64,000 nt of DNA, taken from contig JAJEKV010000236.1 of the NCBI GenBank assembly GCA_021234155.1, positions 120,001 through 184,000 on the forward strand, in the 5' to 3' direction. The stretch's first letter is position 1; every line of letters starts with the position of its first letter. The stretch comes from Isoetes taiwanensis. Its lineage: Eukaryota; Streptophyta; Lycopodiopsida; Isoetales; Isoetaceae. A program made the position numbers and the translations under genes. Below are positions 1-10,429 of this stretch, piece after piece. The notes beneath the pieces are model-generated. The model was not told the DNA's origin. It was given only the letters and a program-made list of their open reading frames with translations, and did no database searches.

Positions 1-74
1 ATTCTTAAAAGTTAGGCTGCTATGGGGTCCACCTCCATGGGAGGGATAGAGGTTGCCCCCAATGGGTTTCGGAG

Positions 75-448
75 CTAAAGATGGGTTAAGAACATAGCTA
101 GGGCGGCGGTGTAAGAGAAATACTTGGTTCTGTTGGCTGTCAGGACCATGTAGTCTGGCAGCCTTTGTGCCTTGTTAGTTAGGTACTTGGCGATGTTGGG
201 GACATCGCCCAAGGCTGCTTGAAGGGATGGCCGGGGAACGAAATATCCTATGCAAGGGGGAACCTGAACAAGGGAGCGTCCTCCCCTAGCATGAAACTCT
301 GCTATCACTTGCCTATATGCTGGGGTTGCATTTAGCGTGGCTTGGATATCAATTTCTTTCCCAAAGACTTGGAAGATGTCGTCGACATCCGCCTCGGCAA
401 AGCATGGGCAATGGCGCTGTACCATCGCCTGAAGTCAGCAGTGGCCAT
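75..448 (-). pseudogene. Retroelement accessory ORF2, element A copy (frameshifted)
   Basis: The reading starts at an ATG at 448 (MATADFRRWY) and shifts frame near 400 into a stretch that runs to a stop at 75. It is clearly related to the ORF at 28550-29293: both have MA...F.RWY at the start, then a VF...D..ATL..TP.Y segment, a glycine/proline centre, and PDYM...S..AALA(M/L)F near the end. The element B copy continues further, so this one is truncated as well as frameshifted. It lies about 2.5 kb inside its LTR, the same distance as in element B. The arrangement resembles the extra ORF1-type proteins carried upstream of gag by some plant Ty3/gypsy lineages (Athila, Ogre), but I cannot confirm family membership by eye. 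Function unknown; homology between the two copies is secure, the retroelement assignment is by position. Confidence 0.7.
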
Positions 449-752
449 TGATCTAGCGAAGAAGGGAGTAATGACGGATGCGTAAGCCGCCTCGTGGAGC
501 CTGGAAGATCGCCTAAGCAAAGGGGAGAGCAGACTTCTGGGGTGCTAAATGAGAAATGGGGACTTATTTATAGAAAAGGGAAAAACCCTAATTTTTTTTG
601 GATGACCTAGAATTTACTGAGATTAGGTGATTCTGATCTGTTAAAGGGTGCAATTGCGAGTTTGAAGACTACTTCTAGGGTTTGAGCATGCTAAGAACAA
701 CTAATGAACCTATTGTAACAACTTGGAGATCATTTGGTGAAGAAAATAATGC

Positions 753-1020
753 GAGGTTCTCACGCACGTTGCCTGCACCGATAATGAAAAGTTCATTTTC
801 TGTCCTGGCGCGACTGTGAGACATGGGTTCTAGATGGCCTAAACTTAACCAATTTGGGTAATCTAAGGCTGTAATTCTACTAAACTCGCCGAGTTAGGCA
901 GAATTGACCCCTTATTTGGTGGATTTGGAGCAGTTTTGGGCATTTTTGGGCATGGTTCTCACGCTTCGCCAAAACCAAAATGAGAATCTCATTATCTGTC
1001 CTGGCGCGACGTGTGAGACA
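753..1020. repeat. Two inverted-repeat hairpins between ORF1 and ORF2 of element A
   Basis: Hairpin 1 (753-823) and hairpin 2 (951-1020) each pair a left arm like GTTCTCACGC..CG.TTGCC with a right arm like TGGCGCGACGTGTGAGAC across an A/T-rich loop. The same design recurs at 2533-2600 and 2731-2799 in the leader. The flanking spacer (449-1397) shows no other gene; it is A/T-rich with scattered stops. Confidence 0.7.
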
Positions 1021-1397
1021 TCGTCTCGATTTGATCAAAAGCTTCCAATTTAACCAAAATAAAGACTAGAATTCTCTAACTTAACTTAATTAAGCTAGAT
1101 CAGACACATTAATTACACAAAAATTCTTTATATTAACAAAATGTTCCTTATTTACAAAAAGGTTTCAAGGGCGCTCTCCCTTGATGTGCCTAGCAAGATA
1201 CATATCCTGCCTCATGAGGGTGACCCTCTTCGCGTGCACTGTGCAGGCCGTCGAATCCTCAAAATGCTGCACTATTTTTTGCTTCGCCGCTGCCTCCAGT
1301 AAGTAAACAACAAAGACATCTCATCGTCGCACGCGCATGTCTGTGTTGTACTCCTGCATGACTTCGCGAACCAATCGTTGGAATGGTGCTCGAGGGA

Positions 1398-2353
1398 TCA
1401 AGAGTCCGTAACTGGTGCTCTTGGAGGCTTGGGCCTGGGTGGCGGCGGCTTCAAGGTCTGGCTTCTTGTCGGGTGTCCGCCTTCGATCGCTCTTACCCTG
1501 TGCTCCTGATAATAAGCGTTATACGCCTCCCACTTCTCCATGTAAGCGTTGTGCTCTCTGATCCTCTTCTGATAGACCTTGATCGGGTCTATCACATACG
1601 CCTCCCTTTGTGGTCGCGGGGCTTTAACCCTATCCCACGTCGGAAAAGGTGGGGGCTTCGGCGCCTGCCCGGACTGGTCTTGTTCCTCTGCCACCTGCTC
1701 GGGGACTTCCTTCTCCACGGGCGGGGGTTTTGAAGAACTCGCCCCCTCTGTGTTGGGGACGTAATCCTCGTCCGAATCGTTGGTAGAGGGCGGGGTCTCT
1801 TCGCCTGATGGTTCGTTGATGACGGGCCCTACCGCTCGCTTCCCGAACTTCACAACCTTTCTCTTGCCCGCTTTAATGGCTTTGGCCTTCCTCTTCTTTG
1901 GCTCGTTGGCAGTGGTTGGGTCATCTTCCCGGTTCTTCGTTCTCTGCTCCGTGGCTCTCGGCTTCATACTGGCGATGAAGCGCGCAAAGATCTGCTTCTT
2001 CTGCGGGGCTAAAGAGTCGGCGGTCATTTGCTCTTCTCTCCCGATTCTTCTTCTGTAGGTGGGTCTCGGTGCGAGCTGCTCTTCAACTATTGGCTGCCCG
2101 TCGGCTCCGTTGCTCCTGGTCCTCTCCTCCTCCACTGCGATCTCCTCTAGGATTTGATGCATGATGTCTGGCTGGTCGTCGTCTATGATCTCAGTGTGGT
2201 CACTCCGATCCGATCCTGCATCTTCGCTCGAAGAAGATTCGCCTTCCCGGAAAAGGCGTTCTTGGAGGACTCTCTGAAAGAGGCCGAATCACCATTTGGA
2301 TGATTCGCTTCGGTGCAGGCTTCCTTGCGATACATTTTTGTGTGGTCCATCAT
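1398..2353 (-). pseudogene. Retroelement accessory ORF1, element A copy (one frameshift)
   Basis: A tandem ATG at 2353/2350 opens a frame (MMDHTKMYRK) that shifts near 2285 into an ORF open to 1398. Recognisable parts are an acidic serine run (ESSSSEDAGS), a basic Lys/Arg segment (EPKKRKAKAIKAGKRKVVKF), a proline/acid-rich middle, a PFPTW..VKAPRPQRE block, a VYQKRIREHNAYMEKW helix, and a proline-rich tail. The element B copy (30307-31221) has the same order: TK and RK near the start, SSSSDD, basic middle, YPKWPKP block, then VYREYLAAG. No catalytic domain is visible. The composition suggests a nuclear or chromatin-associated protein, which is inference. It starts 650 bp inside the LTR, as in element B (582 bp). 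Confidence 0.65.
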
Positions 2354-2532
2354 TTGCTTGGTTCGTCGATCGGAGCTAAAGCCTTAAGATCGCCTTGGCG
2401 AACACGAGCAAGCTTCTAAGGGAAGAACGCGGAAATGGGAGGGGTCTAGGTCTATTTATAGGGGTCAATTTTAGGTCAACTTTTAAACTACCTTTTGGGG
2501 TGCTCAAAACATCTAAAACACCTAATTAAGCA

Positions 2533-2799
2533 AGGTCTCACACGCGCCCCAGAAAAAAAAAAAAAAGTCATTTCCTGTCTGGCGCTGACGTGTGAGACAT
2601 GGTGGGACCCACTACTAAATTTTGTACTTTTTAAACATGTAACATGCTAATTCTACTGATTCTTAGCTCTAATTTAGAATTATCGAGCTATTTTACTGTA
2701 ATTTACAACTTTTTGGTGTGTTTAAGCTGAATGTCTCACACGTTGCGCCCAGCCCGAAAATGAAAAAGTCATTTCCTGTCCTGGCGCGACGTGTGAGAC
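2533..2799. repeat. Two inverted-repeat hairpins in the leader of element A
   Basis: Hairpins at 2533-2600 and 2731-2799 have arms GGTCTCACACG.GCGCC and GGCGC.GACGTGTGAGAC with loops rich in A and T (one loop contains 14 A in a row). They lie between the primer-binding site and the ORF1 start and match the pair at 753-1020. Confidence 0.75.
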
Positions 2800-2990
2800 C
2801 ACCCTACTTTTTGGATGTTGGCTCACCATTTTTAGTCTTTTTATGTTTTCATTCCTTTTAACTGTTACTAGCTTAGCATAAACTACAAAAATGAGAAAAA
2901 ATTTTCCCATTTTTCGAGGTTTAAGGATCCTATCAGGTTAGTACTACTGGGAACATGGCCAGTGCTTTGCTCTTGGTCCCCAAGAACATA

Positions 2991-3002
2991 GCTCTGATAC
3001 CA
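2991..3002 (-). other. Primer-binding site, initiator tRNA-Met type (element A)
   Basis: The minus strand reads TGGTATCAGAGC, the standard plant LTR-retroelement primer site complementary to the 3' end of initiator tRNA-Met. It sits one base from the LTR end (ACGTCACA) and so fixes the orientation: LTR to the right, coding region to the left. Confidence 0.9.
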
Positions 3003-3003
3003 C

Positions 3004-4664
3004 TGTGACGTCCCCTACTCGTATACGGTGCACTCACCGTATACAAACAGGAGTTCATCCCCCATACCAGCTCCATGCCGATATAGGGCCCTCCACATAA
3101 CACTGCAACCGTGACTGGTTCTAGTGGGAAGAGTGAAGGGGTCATTTTACCCCGTCTCCCTCAGGGCCTACCTAGCTGCGGAAGCATAAACATACATGTC
3201 AGTATATAACATAAGCACATATCCACCTCGAAGGGTGGTCCATCACATCTGCATAAACAAGGTGAGCACAATACACATGGGGAGTTCTACCCAAGGCTCA
3301 GACTCAAGGGAATAACTGACGGCTTGGGTCTCCAGAGTTCATTGCAGACAGAATTCATGGCAATGGATTTGGCTGGCATATGAACATGGCATAGGGTTGT
3401 CCACTCCATCCGCCCCTCCTGTGCACACTTTGCAGAGTGGGCTGAAAGGTGTCGGAACCTGACTGTAGCCCGCCGAGCCAAAAGGGCTATTCCTGGGTTT
3501 CATCTTCCCAGTTCCGATGGGGCAGGAAGGGATCACTCCCTCCAGAGATCTACATGCTGACTCAAGGTGACTAGAGGGCCACCGCTTTGATTCGACCATT
3601 GAACCCACTGGAAAGTGTACACCACTTCACGGGTGTCGAGTCCATGCCTCACCCGCTCTCAGTGGTGAGCCATTAGACTTAGTCACAATGATCCCTGGTA
3701 GGCCTTACACACCAGAGGGATCGTTCAAGAGTTAGGACATGAACCTCCTTCTTAGCCAGTCTGGCCCCTTCACCCACAACCCGGTGTGGTTCTTGTACAC
3801 AGGCCGAATCTATAGTGTGCTAGAGAGGCTACTCTAGGAGCATCTACTACCAAGCTTTAGGTAGCTACCCCCCTTCCCAATACAAGGAGTTCATAGAGAT
3901 ACATCATCCACATACATCACAGAAGAACTAAAGAACTATAGCTAATCTACATCATAGAGTTAGTTCTTTAGTTAGAGGCTGGTATCTAGAGATCTAGAAG
4001 GCTGCTATGGGCAATTTAATAGGCTAAACCTACTGATTCTATAACTGGAATAGGGTTTAGACTATCTAATTGGCCAAATACCTGATCCTTGAGTGGCTCC
4101 TCCTGACCTGAGCTCGACCATCCATCCCACAAACGCCGAATCAAGGGAAACTAATGGTGCAATTCTCTCAGGCAGAGTCTGGGAGGCGGTTTTGGCTGTT
4201 GAGGCAGCCAAAACAGAGTTCTAAAACCCTAGAAACGAAAATTGGGCAAGTTAGGGTTTCCCTCCCTTAAAAGACAAGGGGTTGGCTAGGGTTTCCAATT
4301 ATCCCCTTTAGGCATGTGGGATAATTGGTAATGGGCCCACTTGCCTTTAATGGCTAGGTGGCAAAATGTGCCCACATGGGAATGTGTACCCACATTAATG
4401 TGTACATTGGGAAATGTGCACATTAATTGCACCTATGGGTGTGGCCCACTTGGCATCAAGTGTCCACATGGAAATGTGTGCCCACATTAATGTGTACATT
4501 GGAAAATGTGCACATTAATAGTTGCACATATTCCTGGCACGTTGCCCCCTAGGGCTACCCACCTGGCTACACGTTAGCGTGCACGTCAGTCGGAATGGGC
4601 GGCACGCGTGCGTAGGCAAAGCGAAAGATACGCCCCGGACCGTGATATCGCCCCGAACGTCACA
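3004..4664 (-). mobile_element. 5' LTR of element A (about 1.66 kb)
   Basis: On the plus strand the segment begins TGTGACGTCC and ends GAACGTCACA, giving TG...CA ends with an extended TGTGACGT/ACGTCACA inverted terminus, and it abuts a primer-binding site. It shares scattered blocks in the same order with the LTR at 31803-33419 (for example a CACTCCATCCGCCCCTCCTG block, a GCGGAAGC block and a CCTCGAAGGGT block), so both belong to one diverged family. No protein gene is seen in it. The opposite LTR lies beyond the left edge, so target duplications cannot be checked. Confidence 0.8.
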
Positions 4665-4940
4665 ACTGCAATGCTTAGTCTCATTAGAATTCTTTTCATT
4701 ATTTCGCTAGATCTACGTGCACGTGCTTAACATTTGATGGGTTGGTTGCCCGAGTGAATCAGTGAAGAGAAATGTTCGCGGCAGCAAGGCCGTCGAGATA
4801 AATTTCTTGTAGAATTAAATGGTGATGAACAAAGGATATTGGAACATTCTATCTAAGCAGCCATTCAAGTCTTGAATTATCGGGTATTTTCTATTTGGAG
4901 TGCCAGTTCGATGGAGATGAAGCATGCATCACTCAAAGTT

Positions 4941-5128
4941 TGATAAATTATCTATAGAGAGAGGGATAATATAATGCAATATATTGAACAGGGGAAAAAC
5001 CAGTGGGACAAGCTCCACACCTAGCTTGATATATAATTATAGACGCGACTCTACATGAATGGACACCACTCCTTATGTAGATTGCCATGTCACATGATGA
5101 CGTGGCCTATATAATGAGGTGGTATTCA
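4941..5128 (-). repeat. 3' LTR of the small element
   Basis: Direct copy of 6245-6445; shared blocks include GACAAGCTCCACACCTAGCT and TATAATTATAGACGCGACTC. The purine tract just outside its right end marks it as the 3' LTR of a minus-strand element. Confidence 0.85.
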
Positions 5129-5701
5129 AGACCCTCCCTCAAACCTACACCTCTGAATCAACCAAAATTATCATGGCCAAGTTGATAAGTTAGCCAACTT
5201 TGGCATTTTCTACATCTTCTAATATTCTTATTTTTGGAATCTGTATCAGGAAGTTTTCTCTTCATGTATGAATTTTTCCTTTCAAATTCTCCAGTTTTAG
5301 CTTGCAGAATTTTATCAAAGACATTTTACAACTTCTGTAAACATTAAATTCATATTACTCCCTTCCACGATTGATTGCATCATGAACAATAAAGTCTTCA
5401 ATCGTGCCCTCTGCAAATACTTTTGCGACTCCTGCTTTAGTGGCAGAATCTGTTGGATGGCTGATCAGCCCATGCAATGCGGAGTGCACTTGCTCGACCT
5501 CTATCTGATCCAAATCAGGCCTATCAGGCTCTGTTTGTTTAACAAAATTTGCCTCGGCTGAAAGGATTCTTAGTCCTCTAGGGCATCAATTGGTTGGGGC
5601 TTCACATTTAGCCTTTGCTGGATCATTCTCAAGGATTGGGTCATTTGTAGCTTCTTTTTCTTCCACTATATTTACAGATTCAAAAACGATCTTGCCAGGA
5701 T

Positions 5702-6196
5702 TTAGTAGGGCCTGATAATCCCTTCTGTCTCCAACAAAAAATCAAAAGGTCGTGGGTTATCTACACTCTCAACAAGATCGGCCTGGGCTTCAGCTCCTTC
5801 AACGGCAAGAGAATCTATCGAATCTTCTGGAAGCGTTTCTTTGAGGCAATTTTTTGCCTTGGCAACAACTTCAAATGGTCGAGATGTCTGATCCTTTTCT
5901 GCAATTCCAATTTTGATGTCCCTCTCTCTAGCAAAGCATGCGGATTCTGTGTGAAATCCTTCATGGGTGGTGAGCCCCTTGAGCACAATGAGTCTAGATC
6001 CCCGACTCTTTGCTTCTTGTTCAATGACCCCATATTGTTCATAAGAATCTGCCGGAACTGTAAAGCAGACAGTTAACAAATTCTTGGCCCTCAATTTAAA
6101 GACCCGTAATCTGTTCTTCAAAGCATACTTCAATGAATTCTTCTTCCTAGGTTTCTTCAATTCCGAGGGTGGAGGCTCTCCTACTTCTTCCGTCAT
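5702..6196 (-). CDS. Acidic/basic protein of the small LTR element, function unknown
   Basis: I chose the ATG at 6196 (MTEEVGEPPP), just inside the primer site, because the upstream in-frame codons lie in the LTR. The open frame gives about 164 residues: an acidic start, a Lys/Arg-rich segment (residues about 15-40), a central mixed part, and an acidic end. It stops at 5702. A second open frame continues from about 5715 to 5350 with protein-like composition (for example VAKVFAEGTIEDFIVHDAIN), suggesting one longer product split by a single frameshift. There are no CCHC, protease or RT motifs. I do not recognise the family. A gag remnant or a captured gene segment are both possible. Confidence 0.5.
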   Translation of the reverse strand: MTEEVGEPPPSELKKPRKKNSLKYALKNRLRVFKLRAKNLLTVCFTVPADSYEQYGVIEQEAKSRGSRLIVLKGLTTHEGFHTESACFARERDIKIGIAEKDQTSRPFEVVAKAKNCLKETLPEDSIDSLAVEGAEAQADLVESVDNPRPFDFLLETEGIIRPY

Positions 6197-6231
6197 GATT
6201 TCTTCACCCAGGGTCTTACTAAGAGCACGCA

Positions 6232-6244
6232 GACTCTGATACCA
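6232..6244 (-). other. Primer-binding site of the small element
   Basis: The sense strand reads TGGTATCAGAGTC, directly next to the LTR end TTATCA. It is the initiator tRNA-Met type and agrees with the element's minus-strand orientation. Confidence 0.85.
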
Positions 6245-6445
6245 TGATAAATTATCTAGAGAGAGATGGAGATAACAAATATAATGCAATATATCAAACA
6301 GAGGAAAAACCGATGGGACAAGCTCCACACCTAGCTTGATATATAATTATAGACGCGACTCTACATGGGCACGACTCCTTATGTAGATTGCCATGCCACA
6401 TGATGACGCAGCCTATGTGATGAGGTGGAGGGTTGTATATATTCA
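6245..6445 (-). repeat. 5' LTR of the small element
   Basis: Pairs with 4941-5128. It differs from it by point changes and a short insertion (GAGGGTTGTATA) near its far end, so the insertion event is not very recent. Confidence 0.85.
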
Positions 6446-6462
6446 ACAGAGTTGGCATTATA

Positions 6463-6640
6463 TCGGGCTGCTTGTAGCTATCGGAGCTCAAAATCAAGAT
6501 GGGCATGGGAAAGACTGTCGCTGTAGATGCATGACTGTCGCCATAGATTGTCGATGTACACTACTTGCTCAAAATGAAGATGGGTATGGAGATGGGTGTG
6601 GAAGAGACTGCCGTTGTAGATGCGTAACTAGTTTTATTTT
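6463..6640 (+). repeat. Imperfect tandem duplication, about 80 bp unit
   Basis: Two copies begin GCTCAAAAT.AAGATGGG.ATGG (about 6487 and 6569) and end in TGTAGATGC.T.ACT. The rest of 6641-7330 holds no gene I can support; short open frames there have no recognisable content. Confidence 0.6.
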
Positions 6641-7336
6641 CTCTTCCTCTTGATATAGGGCAACCTTTTATTGCGATAGCAAGCTGTTTGGATAGCACGA
6701 AGGCCAAACCCTAGGAATGGTAGTGAAGGACAAAGCATGTATACTGAATAATCAATATAAAAGATGGAGATGGGAGCGCAGATGTGTTCAGAGGGGTGCA
6801 ATGATTTGGAGCTAATATTCAAAGAAAAAGATGTCATTCCCATGCGTGTTTCTATTCATATTTGAAGTCGACTGGATGTGCAGCTGAAAAAGACATTGGC
6901 GATGAGCAGTAGGACTAGAGAAGTAGTTTCCAAAGATTGAGACGTGTCAATAAAGGAATACTACAGAACCCAGCTATGAACGGGCGTCCGTATATGGAGT
7001 CCGGGATCCGGTGTTTCTGAACAATTTGCCTCTGGTGTTTCTGAACATCCAGAAACACCCAATGCATGCACATCCACTGGTCCATGGATGCATCGATGCC
7101 CAGGACGCCCGAGGATCCATGCATCCCGGCCATCTCCAATCGTGCAACCGAGCCAAGCAGCTTTTTTGTCCGTAAACACCACCGCCGCTTTTGACGGGCA
7201 GTTTTGGACCGGCAAAGATCGCATTCGTGGCGGTGTTCGTTTGAGGTTGTCAGGTGCATTAAATCTAGAGTTATGATTGTACCCCCGCCAAATTCAAACG
7301 GGATTGCATTCCCCACATGCGTGAGCAAATCCGGTA

Positions 7337-8100
7337 GTGTGGGTATGGTTTTTCTGGCTATGCCAATGTGGTAGGTGTTTCAGGACAATACCTGGTATTT
7401 CTGGCCATAGGTGTTTCTGGTCATGGGCTAAGTCTTTCTGGTCACAGGATACAAATGTTATAGAGCCATCCCATTGACATAGTGTAGATAAATATTGTGA
7501 ATGCCAAATTTGCAACCCAACATGGAGTTGCGGGGTTTTACATCTTGAGACATGTAATTGGAACATAATATCTAAAACATTGAGTTGCAATTCACAAGAT
7601 CCCGATTGCAACCAATTATTAATCATAAATCTCAATTGGAATTGATAACTTAATAATGCTAAGAACATTGGAACACAATATCTAAAACATTGAATTGCAA
7701 CTCTGGCCACAAGGACATGGCGTTTCTGGCCACAAGCATGGTGTTTCCGCCGAGGCATGGTGTTTCCGCCACAAGCATGGTGTTTACGGGTCGAGGCATG
7801 GTGTTTCCGCCACACGCATGGTGTTTCCGGCGGAGGAATGGTGTTTCGGGCGAGAGGCATGGTGTTTCGGCCGAGGCATGGTGTTTCCGGCCGAGGAATG
7901 GTGTTTCCGCCGGAGGCATGGTGTTTCTGGCTAGAAGCATGGTGTTTCTGGCCAGCCATTGGTGTTTCTGGCCAGAGGCATGGTGTTTCTGGCCAGAAGC
8001 ATGGTGTTTCTGGCCACTAGCATGGGGAAAGCCTGAGGCATGTTGTTTATGGCCAGCCATTGGTGTTTCTGGCCAGGCATAGTGTTTCTGGCAATCCACA
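7337..8100 (+). repeat. Minisatellite built on GGTGTTTCTGGCCA, locus 1
   Basis: More than 20 units of about 19-23 bp, each with the core GGTGTTTCTGGCCA or a decayed form (GTGTTTCCGCC, GTGTTTCGGCC), separated by a short variable link such as GAGGCAT or AAGCAT. Many units contain the palindrome TTCTGGCCAGAA. The A/T-rich segment 7480-7700 (ATTGAGTTGCAA, AACACAATATCTAAAACATT) is shared with the loci at 20440-20690 and 22076-23598. The long open frames on both strands here result from the repeat and are not genes. Confidence 0.9.
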
Positions 8101-8140
8101 ACATCTCAATTAAGTCGTATTTAATTAAAGTGGGACTCAT

Positions 8141-9578
8141 TCCATTCCCATTTTTTTTGAACCCCGGTTAATTTACATAAAAAGTAGCACCCCAGGACCG
8201 AAAACTATCCTTAATTCGAATTTTTGAATAAAACTCGAATCCAGAGCGTGGCTGTAGCTTTTCCTGTGTTCGCGAAGTCGAGAACAAAAACAATGCAACT
8301 GAAACAAAGGAAATTCATTAAAGTTTGAAACCAAAGATGTAGTTGAAAAAGAATTTTTATTAATAAATTGAACAGATACAATGTATTTTACATGGACGCA
8401 GAGAGACCATGGCGGTCTTCTTTGTCACTCTGATCCACATCATCTTGGTAGGTGGTCCACCTTAGGGGATTAACTTGTGGCTTCTTCATGCCGTCTCAGA
8501 AGCCTTGGGGCAACTCAAGAGTGTGGAATGCCTCACGTGGAGGTGCCTCTCCGAGCTACCGCCGACTGCCCACCGCTTCTCCACTCGCCTCCCGCACCTT
8601 TCATCGAATATGCTCCTTCCCCAACCTCCGTGGATGTTATGCAATGCTTGCAATATGCCTTGAGCTTTCCGGACTTTCTCTTTGTTCTTCGCCGTTCTTT
8701 ATTCCTGTGGTGTAGCGAGCAACCTCTCATTTAGCGAGCAACCTTGTCCCAAAAGGGCAAGAGTGTAGCGTGACTCGGATGCGTGCGTAGCGGTATTTCT
8801 TCCGCTTTGAGCGGGATCCGCCGCTGGAGCGGTCTCGCGGATGCCTCGGCGGGATCTCGTGGCTGGTGTCGGATCCGTGCCCGAACCACCGGAGCAAGGA
8901 GAGTATGATTAACAATTACCATTGTCATTAGTCAAAAGAACGTTGAAATCAAATTACAACGGAGAACATTCATTCCATACAACCGCATCCAATGACGCCC
9001 GAAAGTAGTGTCTTTTCGACTCGCGAAAGTCGAAAGGCCCATAAAGTCAAAGTACAACCATTCTCATTAGAATATGGTTGCATCCAATCACACACGGAAG
9101 CATACAAATGCTTTTGTCAACGAGACAACTAGCATGCCTTTTCGACTTGGCGAAGTCGAGAAAGTCCCTGTGAAACCCAATGTACAAGCATTATCATAAT
9201 AGATTGTACAAGCATATCATCAACACGACAAGCATGCCTTTCGACTCGTGAGTCGAGAAAGGCATCAAAACTCAATATACAAGTATATTCATTACAAAAT
9301 GGTCAATACATGTGTTCAAGTTCGATTACAATATTCACACAATTTGACTATCCGGCGAGGGGTCACTCTTCTTGTTCACCAAAGTATTTGTCGCCCATAG
9401 CTTTTATGATCGGCTTGCTCGGATCGGGTTCCGTGAGGCTCGGATAGTTCGTAAGCACATCGGGCGACAAGAATGGCAAAGAGGGATTCCGCCAAGATGG
9501 GACGAGTCAGAAGGACAACCACCTATCCGTCTCATATTCTTCGGTCGATATGGCTTAGCAATGATTGTATTTTGCGCG
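8141..9578. other. No supported gene; start of CpG-rich palindrome tract
   Basis: Short overlapping frames exist on both strands but none has recognisable content. The stretch carries four palindromes of the CTCGACT..AGTCGAG family (near 8265, 9020, 9145, 9240), each flanked by unrelated A/T-richer sequence. Confidence 0.5.
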
Positions 9579-10008
9579 TTATGATAGCACTTGTAGGCGT
9601 GAGTCGTCTATGATCAGCGTGTTGTGTTTGCCAAAGTCCCGGAATTGCTCATAAACACCGCCCGACCTTTTCACCATTATAGGCTTCCCCTTTGTGATGG
9701 CCGGATCGAGATCCTTCACATGCTCGACCCTTTCGTTTCCCCAAACGAACTTGAACTTCAAAACTGAAATGCCGAGAACACCAAGAACATTGACAATATT
9801 TTTCTTTGCCATACAAGACCATATAGCACCCGAATCCCGTGCGTGCACCATTCAATAATTTCCTTAGCTCGGGCCCCCGGATACACTATTTTATGCTCTG
9901 TTTTCACCGGGATCTGCGAGGTGTTAATCTCGGGACGTCTTTGTCGTGGTATACCGCAGCTAATACTCCATTGACGCCAAATATTACAAGCTTGGTGGGA
10001 CCAAATTT
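9579..10008 (-). pseudogene. FCP1/SCP-type HAD phosphatase domain, decayed, nucleophile Asp changed to Gly
   Basis: Pieces in different minus-strand frames follow the order of an FCP1-homology domain: KLVIFGVNGVLAA (9960-10008), KIVYPGARAKEIIEWC, AIWSCMAKKNIVNVLGVLG, KFVWGNERVEHVKDLD, KGKPIMVK and NTLIIDDS (ending near 9590). In the family (HAD superfamily CTD-type phosphatases and TIM50-like proteins) the first motif is hhhDxN/DGxL and the first Asp is the catalytic nucleophile; here it reads IFGVNGVL. Later landmarks, the WS..KN motif and the terminal DD, are kept. At least two frame changes separate the blocks and no start is evident, so I call it a pseudogene; unspliced introns could explain part of this. 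Domain identity is fairly secure. Confidence 0.7.
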
Positions 10009-10429
10009 GGATCCCAGCTTGGAGTTTGGCTCGACCATATTTCCGGTTCATCGGGATCCAAATGCGGATCATTAACTTTTCGTGTTCTTTTCGGGCCGTG
10101 GAAGTGTCTTGCTCGATTTTCATTCGCATTCTCCTCGCGACGCGGAACCGTTGGAATCCATTGACAATGATTTGGAGTTGAGCTCGAATTCCCCGAAATG
10201 ATGACAACCGCCGAAAGGAACGAGTATTCTCGACTTCGCGAGTCGAGAATGACAAGAAAAGGTATTGAAAGGAACGAAGTTTTTCGACTCAGCGAGTCGA
10301 GAAACACCGTTAGAGCAAAGTAAACTCACCTCAATCTCAGGCTTTCAATAATGTTTTCGGCAAAGCATTCTCGTCCAATCCTTCGACATCCTCGCCTCCG
10401 CCGTTTGTCTCCCTCGCCCCTCGCCGTCT

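Larger units (their letters stand above)
4941..6445 (-). mobile_element. Complete small LTR retroelement (TRIM-like, 1.5 kb) with a coding insert
   Basis: Two direct copies of a roughly 190-200 bp sequence bracket an internal region. Both begin TGATAAATTATCT and end ...TATTCA on the plus strand, that is TGAATA...TTATCA on the sense (minus) strand. A primer site (TGGTATCAGAGTC sense) abuts the right copy and a purine tract (GAGGGAGGGTCT sense) abuts the left one, so the right copy is the 5' LTR. No reverse transcriptase, integrase or protease motif is visible and the element is too short to hold them, so it must be mobilised in trans. No clear target-site duplication was found. It lies 276 bp from the LTR of element A; that gap shows nothing. 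Confidence 0.85.

Noticed and set aside
7659-8099. Long open frames on both strands with repeated ARNT or GVSG residues
   Set aside because: They are translations of the GGTGTTTCTGGCCA minisatellite, whose unit lacks stops in several frames.
7337-8100. CRISPR-like array (short repeats with variable spacers)
   Set aside because: Eukaryotic context, repeats of 14 bases with 5-9 base links of varying size, and no associated genes; it is a minisatellite.
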